Below are positions 6,225 through 11,872 of a stretch of DNA of 11,872 nt, piece after piece (the stretch's first letter is position 1; each line of letters opens with the position of its first letter). Source of the DNA: an uncultured Clostridia bacterium (GTDB lineage Bacteria > Bacillota > Clostridia > Christensenellales > Aristaeellaceae); contig CALGYL010000164.1 in the NCBI GenBank assembly GCA_937934775.1, forward strand, positions 1 to 11,872, written 5' to 3'. A program made the position numbers and the translations under genes. The notes below the pieces were generated by a model, which was not told the DNA's origin, searched no databases, and saw nothing but the letters and a program-made list of their open reading frames with translations.

Positions 6225-8030
6225 TTACGATGTGAAGAAGGACAGCGGCTTTCTGCCCATCAGCCGGTTGACGTCCACGGTCGTATCGCTCATGCCCTTG
6301 ACCCTGCCTACGCTGGAATACTGGTGCAGGTCGCACTTGTAGGAGGGCGTCGAAACCACCTCGCCGGTGTTGGCTCCATAGTGGGGAATCCAGATGAAAT
6401 CGAATTTGGACGTATCGACGCCGTACTTTTTGTACTGGTGATGCGCGATGTAGCAGCCCACCTTTTTGACGCCCAGTTCGCGCAGCCTGTCGCCAAAGGC
6501 CTCGATGCTGGCCCCTGTAAGTTCGGATGCCTCCGCGTCATACGCATAGAAAAGCGGGTTGTATTTGCTGGCGATCGCGTATGCTTTCTCCGCTTCCAGG
6601 CGCGCCTTCTCGGTCGTTGTGGCCCGACCAAAGTAGTACACGCCGAAGGGAATGCCGTTTTCAATGCACTTCCTGGCGTATTGGGAGAATTTATCGTCGC
6701 TGTCCATCTCGCCGGCGTTCGCGTGGCTGGCCGAATAGGTAACGCCGCAGCGAAGGATGACGAAGGCAACATTTTTCGATAGGACGCCCCAATCGCTGAC
6801 AGGGTTGTATTCAGAGATGTCAATGATCGCGCCGTTTTTATTGAGTTCCTCCGCAAGCACCGTGATGGTGAAGGTGCTGGCCTTTCCATTGGACGCTACG
6901 GCGCGGATGGTGGTTGTACCCATCGATTTTCCGGTAACCACACCGCCAGAGACCGAAGCTACCGAGGAATTGGCGCTGGTCCATTTGACGGTTTGGGAGG
7001 CTTTTTCTGGCGAGACGGCGGCGGTCAGCTTCAGATTGCCCTTGAGCAGCACCGCATGTCCGTTGCCGGAGATTTCTATACCGGTTGCGGCGGGAGGATC
7101 TACGGTGACCTTGCAGCTTTTCTTCACGCCGCCCGAGGTTTTTACGGTGATGGTGGCGGTGCCCGTGTCCAGCGCCGTTAAAACGCCGCCATTCACCTTG
7201 ACGATGTCCGGATTGCTGGATGACCAGGAGCAGGTTTCATAAATCGCCGAAGCGGGGGAGAACGACGTCTTGCGCGTGTAGCTCTTGCCGTAACCCAGGC
7301 TCAGACTGTTCTTGGACAGGTTTACGCGGGAGGCGGTCGCGTGGGCTTTATAGCGGGAAGCCAGGCGGGAAACCCCGCTGGACATCTGCGAACCCTTGGT
7401 GCTGGAAGAAAAGGTCAGGTAAGGGAGGCTGTTGCCTTTTTTTGTGTAGGAAGAACCGAATTTCGCGTACGCTTCGTTATATTGGGCAGCGGTCGCGCTC
7501 TGTCCGTTTACCGTATAGGCGGCTTTGCTGCCGCGTGTCGCGCGGGTTTCAAACAGCGCGAGATCCAGCTTTGTCGAGGATGCACCCTGCGTGAAGGCCA
7601 ACCGGGTCGTCGTGGTGATGCCGCCGGACACGCCGCTGACGGAGATCGAAAGGCAGGGCGTCAGCGACGACGTGGCCCGCAACACGAAGGAGGCCGAGCG
7701 AACGCCGGGGAAGGTATATGAAGAGAAGCCGAACGCGTCGCCCGCGGTCATCTGAACAACTTCGCCTGATTTGACGGTGTAGAGGGTCAGCCGGCAGGTG
7801 CGGCTGTCACCGCTGACGGAGGAAAGCTGTGCCAGTTCCGGCGTTCCGTCGCCCGCAAGATCGATCAGCGCCACAGCCCGTCGCGCGCGATTCTGCCCTT
7901 GTTGGCCAGATAGAAAGTTGGCGTACAGCGTCCGAAAATCGGTTTCTGCCGAGGCGATGGCTGGCAGAAACCACATTGGTGTCGTCAGGCACAGCACCAG
8001 GATCGCCATTGCTCGCAGAATCCGCCGCAT
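6225..8030 (-). CDS. Secreted GH25 lysozyme with two Big_2 domains
   Basis: A 601-residue exported protein. Residues 1-28 are a signal peptide (basic start, hydrophobic core, cleavage after ASA). An N-terminal domain (about 30-230) includes LIDLAGDGTPEL at 55-66, a calcium-loop-like FG-GAP/EF-hand style motif. Two bacterial Ig-like Big_2 domains follow (about 233-311 and 315-393; each has W(S/T)S.N..(I/V)..V and a G.(A/T)TI segment). A GH25 muramidase domain fills 398-600. Catalytic residues by family comparison are D404 in IIDIS and D498/E500 in YDAE; WIPHYG and LHQYSS..V.G..., VDVNR also fit GH25. GH25 enzymes cut the MurNAc-GlcNAc bond of peptidoglycan. No LPXTG or other wall anchor is seen, so the Big_2 part may hold it at the wall or act as a spacer. 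Self wall remodelling or attack on neighbours are both possible. AAGGTG precedes the ATG at 8030. Confidence 0.92.
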   Translation of the reverse strand: MRRILRAMAILVLCLTTPMWFLPAIASAETDFRTLYANFLSGQQGQNRARRAVALIDLAGDGTPELAQLSSVSGDSRTCRLTLYTVKSGEVVQMTAGDAFGFSSYTFPGVRSASFVLRATSSLTPCLSISVSGVSGGITTTTRLAFTQGASSTKLDLALFETRATRGSKAAYTVNGQSATAAQYNEAYAKFGSSYTKKGNSLPYLTFSSSTKGSQMSSGVSRLASRYKAHATASRVNLSKNSLSLGYGKSYTRKTSFSPASAIYETCSWSSSNPDIVKVNGGVLTALDTGTATITVKTSGGVKKSCKVTVDPPAATGIEISGNGHAVLLKGNLKLTAAVSPEKASQTVKWTSANSSVASVSGGVVTGKSMGTTTIRAVASNGKASTFTITVLAEELNKNGAIIDISEYNPVSDWGVLSKNVAFVILRCGVTYSASHANAGEMDSDDKFSQYARKCIENGIPFGVYYFGRATTTEKARLEAEKAYAIASKYNPLFYAYDAEASELTGASIEAFGDRLRELGVKKVGCYIAHHQYKKYGVDTSKFDFIWIPHYGANTGEVVSTPSYKCDLHQYSSVGRVKGMSDTTVDVNRLMGRKPLSFFTS

Positions 8031-8068
8031 GTCATCACACCTTCGTAATAAATTATTCCATATATTTA

Positions 8069-8097
8069 ATTGTAATGTAATACATGGCGGTTGTCAA
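8069..8097 (-). promoter_or_regulatory. Near-consensus promoter of the GH25 gene
   Basis: On the - strand, TTGACA (complement of 8092-8097) is followed after exactly 17 bases by TACAAT (complement of 8069-8074). Transcription should start near 8062, giving a leader of about 30 bases before the ATG at 8030. This is the clearest sigma-70/sigma-A type promoter in the window. Confidence 0.82.
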
Positions 8098-8191
8098 TAG
8101 GTGGTTGCATTTTGTACGGGTTTGTGCGATACTTTGAACGCACTGCGAGAAATTTCTTAACGGAAAATGCGCGTTTCTGGAGGCGTGAAAT
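8098..8191 (+). promoter_or_regulatory. Leader and promoter region of the sensor operon
   Basis: No strong promoter is seen for the + strand operon. The best pair is TTGCAT (8105-8110) with GATACT (8128-8133), 17 bases apart, which is weak and would suit an activated promoter. Two head-to-tail 10-base units, TTTGTACGGG (8111-8120) and TTTGTGCGAT (8121-8130), agree at 7 of 10 positions and lie between these boxes. GGAGG at 8179-8183 is the ribosome site for the ATG at 8192. Confidence 0.35.
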
Positions 8192-9199
8192 ATGAACAGG
8201 CAGCTTCCGGCAGGTTCCGGAAGGTTGGCGGCAATGGCGGCGCTGATTCCGCTGCTGGTCATGATGGCTATGCTGTCCGGCTGTGCCGGAACCGGCGAAC
8301 AGCCAAAGGGGAATGCCGTGATCCTGGGGTTTTCTCAGTTGGGCAGCGAAAGCGGCTGGCGAATCGGCAATTCCAGCGACATCATGGCTGCTGCCGACCG
8401 GGCGGGCGTCCGGCTGATGTTTGAGAACGCCGAGCAGAAGCAGGAGAATCAGATTAAGGCGATCCGCTCGTTCATCGCTTATCAGGTGGACGTGATCGCT
8501 TTTGCGCCGATCGTCGAAGACGGCTGGACCAACGTGCTCAACGAGGCCAAGGAGGCGGGTATCCCGGTTCTATGTACTGACCGCTTCATCAGCGAGGACG
8601 ACGCCGATCTGATCGTCGGCTTTGTCGGCTCCAATTTTTATGAAGAGGGCCGCCGCGCGGGCGAGTATCTGCTCAAAAAAGCTGATAAAATGGGGAAGGA
8701 CCACCTGCGGATCGTCGAAATCACCGGAACCGTGGATTCGACGCCGATGCGGCAGCGTGCAATCGGCTTCCGGGAAGCCATTCAGGGGGATCCTCGGTTT
8801 GAAATCGTGGAATCCATCTCCGGCGATTTTTTAAAATCAAAGGGCAAGGAGTGCATGACCCGCATCCTCAAGGAGCAGGGCCACAACATCGATGTGCTCT
8901 ATTCCCACAACGACGCCATGACGCTGGGCGCGCTGGAAGCCATTGAGGCCGAAGGGCTTGAACCCGGCAAGGACATCGTCATCATCACCGTTGACGGGGA
9001 ACAGGGCGCGATCGACCTTCTGAAGCAGGGGAAAATCAACTGCATCGTCGAGTGTACGCCGAAAATCGGCGACATCATCATGAGCCTGTCCAAAAAGCTG
9101 GCCGCGGGAGAGAGCGTCGAACGCTACACCTATTCGGAGGAGACCGTGTTTTCGGAATTTGATGAAAACCTACAGGACATCCCGGCGCGTGGATACTGA
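8192..9199 (+). CDS. ytfQ: YtfQ-like sugar-binding lipoprotein
   Basis: A 335-residue lipoprotein. A hydrophobic signal ends in the lipobox LSGC with lipidated Cys31, so it should sit on the outer face of the membrane. The mature part closely follows E. coli YtfQ, the galactofuranose/galactose-binding protein: GFSQLGSESGWR at 46-57, QKQENQIKAIRSF at 82-94, an APIV..GW..VL.EAK..GIPV stretch at 105-126, SGDFLKSKGKE at 210-220, HNDAM at 239-243 and VDGEQGAI near 267-274. A hexose in furanose or pyranose form is the likely ligand. The next gene, a histidine kinase, begins 1 bp after the stop. The pair therefore looks like a sensory binding protein coupled to a kinase rather than, or as well as, a transport component; no transporter ATPase or permease lies in the window. 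GGAGG at 8179-8183 supports the start. Confidence 0.9.
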   Translation: MNRQLPAGSGRLAAMAALIPLLVMMAMLSGCAGTGEQPKGNAVILGFSQLGSESGWRIGNSSDIMAAADRAGVRLMFENAEQKQENQIKAIRSFIAYQVDVIAFAPIVEDGWTNVLNEAKEAGIPVLCTDRFISEDDADLIVGFVGSNFYEEGRRAGEYLLKKADKMGKDHLRIVEITGTVDSTPMRQRAIGFREAIQGDPRFEIVESISGDFLKSKGKECMTRILKEQGHNIDVLYSHNDAMTLGALEAIEAEGLEPGKDIVIITVDGEQGAIDLLKQGKINCIVECTPKIGDIIMSLSKKLAAGESVERYTYSEETVFSEFDENLQDIPARGY

Positions 9200-9200
9200 T

Positions 9201-10655
9201 ATGCGCAGCAGGTTCTTCGCGAGGTTCAGCGATTCGCTCCGAGGCCGCATCACGCTGTCGATCTTCGTGGTGCTCCTTTTGATGCTCATCCCGGCAATCG
9301 CCTCGGTCGGCATGATGACCAACTACGCCCGGCAATACCACGACGTCATCACGCGGATGGACCGCATCTCCTCGCTGTCCCCGGTGATCAACGACGATTT
9401 GCTGGGCGAGATGTGGTCGATCGTCGCGGGGCGCATCACCTTCGAACAGGGCGACCAGTTTGAGAAGCTGGACAAAGTTTGCTCGGAGATGGACACGCTG
9501 ATCGCGGCCGACTCAGCCAGTCAACTGCAGATGACCGTCGCGCGGAACACGATGAACACCCTGATCCGGTATATTAAAAATCTGGGCGAACAGATGCAGC
9601 GCGGCTCCACCGTGGATCAGGACGAGCAGACGCTGGAGGAGATCCGAAACGTCGGCTCCCTGGTCGTGGACATGCTGGGCGACGCGATTACCGCCGAGAT
9701 CGACGCTTCGATGACGGCCAGCAATCAGCTGCAAAGGGTTGTCCGGCTCACGCTGTTTATCGAACTGTGCCTTTTGCTGGTGGCGCTGATTTTCGCGTTC
9801 ATCGCGCAGCGCTCGCTGGGCCGCGCCATCGCTTTGCCCATCGAACAGCTCAAGCACTTTGCCGGCATGATCGCGGGCGGTCACCTGGCTGTGCGCGCGC
9901 CGCCGCCGGGCGTATCGGAACTATCCGAACTGACCGCCAGCCTCAACGCCATGGCCGGGAAACTGGCGGAATTGATTGAAGAGAACACCCGGGAACAGGA
10001 GAACCTGAAAAAGAGCGAAATGCGCGCGCTGCAGGCGCAGATCGCGCCCCATTTCCTGTATAATACGCTGGATGCCATCATCTGGCTGGCCGAGGCGCGC
10101 AAAACTTCGGAGGTCATCACCGTCACCCGCGCGCTTTCTAACTTTTTCAGAATCTCTTTGTCCGGCGGGCAGGACTGGATCACCATCCGGCAGGAGGTCG
10201 AGCACCTGCAGGGGTATTTGACCATTCAGAAGGTGCGTTACCGCGACATCCTGGACTATGACATTCAGGTAGACGAGTCGCTGTATGATCTGTACATCCT
10301 GAAGCTGGTCATTCAGCCGCTGGTGGAGAACGCGATCTATCACGGAATCAAGAACCGCAGGGGCGGCGGCAAGCTGACGGTCACGGTGGAGCGCAGAGGC
10401 GGACGGTTGTCGGTGAAAGTGACGGACGACGGCGCGGGCATGTCTACGGAGCGGCTGGAGACGGTCCGGGATGCTTTTGAGGCCCCCGGCATGCCCGATA
10501 CCGAATCGGGCTACGGCCTCTACAGCGTGGATAAGCGGCTCAAACTCTACTACAACCAGCCGGAAGGGCTGAAGGTGACCAGCGCGCAGGGAGAGGGCAC
10601 GACCATTGAGTTCTGCGTGCCGATCCAGTACAGTCGGGGGGATGGGGATGTATAA
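9201..10655 (+). CDS. LytS/YesM-type sensor histidine kinase
   Basis: A 484-residue membrane kinase. It has a membrane helix (about 17-38), an extracellular helical sensing domain of about 140 residues (39-180), a second helix (about 181-203), a HAMP linker (about 205-258) and a His_kinase domain with the phospho-acceptor H284 in QIAPHFLYNTL. The ATPase domain carries the N-box N377 (QPLVENAIYHG), the G1 box DDGAG (409-413) and the G2 box GYGL (437-440). The extracellular part has no ligand-binding fold of its own, which fits sensing through the lipoprotein encoded just before. The ATG at 9201 is preferred, one base after the upstream stop. Its ribosome site is weak, so translation is probably coupled; ATG 9162 or TTG 9159 in the same frame remain possible. 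The end overlaps the regulator gene by 8 bp. Confidence 0.95.
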   Translation: MRSRFFARFSDSLRGRITLSIFVVLLLMLIPAIASVGMMTNYARQYHDVITRMDRISSLSPVINDDLLGEMWSIVAGRITFEQGDQFEKLDKVCSEMDTLIAADSASQLQMTVARNTMNTLIRYIKNLGEQMQRGSTVDQDEQTLEEIRNVGSLVVDMLGDAITAEIDASMTASNQLQRVVRLTLFIELCLLLVALIFAFIAQRSLGRAIALPIEQLKHFAGMIAGGHLAVRAPPPGVSELSELTASLNAMAGKLAELIEENTREQENLKKSEMRALQAQIAPHFLYNTLDAIIWLAEARKTSEVITVTRALSNFFRISLSGGQDWITIRQEVEHLQGYLTIQKVRYRDILDYDIQVDESLYDLYILKLVIQPLVENAIYHGIKNRRGGGKLTVTVERRGGRLSVKVTDDGAGMSTERLETVRDAFEAPGMPDTESGYGLYSVDKRLKLYYNQPEGLKVTSAQGEGTTIEFCVPIQYSRGDGDV

Positions 10656-11872
10656 AGCATTCGTGGTGGACGACGAGATTGTCATTCGGGAAGGTATCCG
10701 CAACAACTTTCCCTGGGAGGAGAGCGGATTTCAGCTGGCCGGCGAAGCGCCTGACGGCGAGATTGCGCTGTCCATGCTGCAGGATATCAAGCCGGACATC
10801 CTGATTACCGATATCAAGATGCCCTTTATGGACGGACTGACTCTGTGCCGGAAGATCGTGCGCACCATGCCCTGGATCCACATTGTGATCCTGTCAGGTT
10901 ACGACGATTTTTCCTACGCCAAGGAGGCCATCTCGCTGGGCGTCAAGGAATACCTGCTGAAGCCGGTCAGCGCCCGTGAGCTGGAGCAGGTCTTAAGGCG
11001 AATCGCGCTGTCCATCGACGAGGAGCGCCGCCAGCAGGCGGACTACGAGTCGATGCGCAGGCAGCTGGACTCCTCCAGCCGCTTCATGCAGGAAAAGCTG
11101 CTGCTGGAGCTTTTGTCCGGCGCGTCCGGCGAGGACGTGCTGGAGCAGGCGCGGAAGCTGCGCATCAACCTCTTGGCCCGTTGGTACCGGGTGATGCTGA
11201 TCGCGACCGGCGACGAGGACGATATGCTGCTGGTGCGTGCCCACGCACAGCGGCTGGCGGAAGGTTCCGGCGGCGCGGTTAATCTGTGCGAAACCGGCGG
11301 GCGCATTGCCGTGATCGTGATGGGCGACAGCGACGACGACCTGGAGGAGCGGGCCTTCGCCTTTGCGCAGGCGGTCAAGTATGAGGTCGAACGATCGGTG
11401 GGCGTCACGCTCCGGGTGGCCATCGGCGCGCCCGCGGAGGGCATCGCCGGGGTCGCGGGGTCTTACGCCTCGGCGCAGAGCGTACTCAAGGGCATGTCCT
11501 CCAGCGTCCCGGGCACCCGCATCATGGACACGGTGGATCTGGGGATGCAGGTGGGCGCGAAGCTGATGGACCTGGACGTGGTGCCGCTGTTTGAAAAGCT
11601 GCGCTATGCTTCCAGCCAAGAAGCGGAAGAAATTTTAAAAGCCCACTTCGATTCGATCGGCACCGTGGCCCGGCAGTCGGTCATCATGGCCAACTACCTG
11701 TATGTGGACATCCTGCTGGCCGCCATGCGCGTCATCCGGGAAAACGGCGGAGAACCCGCGGAGATCATCCCGGAGGCCGTGCAGCAGCAGTCCGCAGGCC
11801 TACGCACCTTCTCCGGCGAGGAGGACATGGTGGATTCCGCTCGGCAGATTCTTCTCAAGGCCATCCAGTTCC
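10648..11872 (+). CDS. YesN-type response regulator, 3' end missing
   Basis: The open frame runs off the window after 408 codons. Residues 1-120 are a receiver domain: acidic pair D8/D9, phospho-acceptor D55 (ITDIKMP), S83 (ILSGYDDF) and K105 (YLLKPV). Residues 121-408 form the long middle region usual for YesN-type regulators, with a coiled stretch (about 122-155) and a degenerate cyclase-like fold. The expected C-terminal AraC-type helix-turn-helix of about 100 residues lies outside the window, so DNA binding is inferred from the family. It overlaps the kinase gene by 8 bp. ATG 10642, two codons earlier in the same frame, is an alternative start. The kinase phosphorylates this protein, which then probably activates a nearby sugar-transport operon. 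The long YSYDDFxYAK-type segment after the S83 strand (GYDDFSYAKEAI) is typical of this class. Confidence 0.95.
   Translation, partial: MYKAFVVDDEIVIREGIRNNFPWEESGFQLAGEAPDGEIALSMLQDIKPDILITDIKMPFMDGLTLCRKIVRTMPWIHIVILSGYDDFSYAKEAISLGVKEYLLKPVSARELEQVLRRIALSIDEERRQQADYESMRRQLDSSSRFMQEKLLLELLSGASGEDVLEQARKLRINLLARWYRVMLIATGDEDDMLLVRAHAQRLAEGSGGAVNLCETGGRIAVIVMGDSDDDLEERAFAFAQAVKYEVERSVGVTLRVAIGAPAEGIAGVAGSYASAQSVLKGMSSSVPGTRIMDTVDLGMQVGAKLMDLDVVPLFEKLRYASSQEAEEILKAHFDSIGTVARQSVIMANYLYVDILLAAMRVIRENGGEPAEIIPEAVQQQSAGLRTFSGEEDMVDSARQILLKAIQF

Noticed and set aside
8167..8424. An 85-codon open frame at the start of the ytfQ-like gene
   Set aside because: It overlaps the lipoprotein gene in another frame, and the ribosome site at 8179-8183 serves the ATG at 8192.
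9921..10706. A 261-codon - strand open frame opposite the kinase gene
   Set aside because: It is antisense to the His_kinase/ATPase region, and its translation is rich in H, R, Q and L with no recognisable fold.
10993..11619. A 208-codon - strand open frame opposite the response regulator
   Set aside because: It is a shadow of the regulator's strongly GC-biased third codon positions; its own composition is unlike the real genes.
1..11872. CRISPR array, tRNA/rRNA gene, insertion sequence or phage attachment site
   Set aside because: I saw no regularly spaced repeats, no cloverleaf or rRNA-like stretch, no transposase or integrase motif, and no paired terminal repeats.

Overview
The window looks like chromosomal DNA from a GC-rich Gram-positive anaerobe of the Clostridia type; Christensenellales-like is a guess. 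The basis is gene style: a YesM/YesN-type kinase and regulator next to a sugar-binding lipoprotein, a GH25 muramidase with Ig-like Big_2 repeats, strong AAGGAG-type ribosome sites about 7 bases before most starts, and DUF975-like membrane proteins. I see no transposase, integrase, phage gene, CRISPR array, tRNA or rRNA.

Layout. (1) 1-1782, + strand: the end of a type-1 periplasmic-binding-fold protein, then a complete MglB-like galactose/glucose-binding protein; no MglA or MglC follows. (2) 1944-2798, + strand: a CorA-family divalent-cation channel ending in a long palindrome, facing a small three-helix membrane protein on the - strand (2854-3198). (3) 3464-5167, + strand: two tandem, mutually related DUF975-like membrane proteins ending in a two-way terminator. 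(4) 5287-6093, - strand: a long-form TspO/MBR-related membrane protein. (5) 6225-8030, - strand: a secreted GH25 lysozyme with its own near-consensus promoter and terminator. (6) 8192-11872, + strand, divergent from the lysozyme gene: a YtfQ-like sugar-binding lipoprotein, a LytS/YesM-type sensor kinase and a YesN-type response regulator, tightly packed with a 1-bp gap and then an 8-bp overlap; the regulator runs off the window before its expected AraC-type DNA-binding domain.

How they may work together. The right-hand block has the layout of a three-component sugar-sensing system like XylFII-LytS-YesN of Clostridium beijerinckii: a surface lipoprotein binds sugar and signals through the kinase to the regulator, which would control a sugar ABC transporter. 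Here the binding protein resembles YtfQ (galactofuranose/galactose type), so the ligand is probably a hexose. The left-hand MglB, with its galactose pocket intact, and its partner binding protein could belong to the same sugar economy, but the transporter's ATPase and permease are not in the window. The middle genes (CorA, DUF975-like pair, TspO-like) look like unrelated single-gene or two-gene units.
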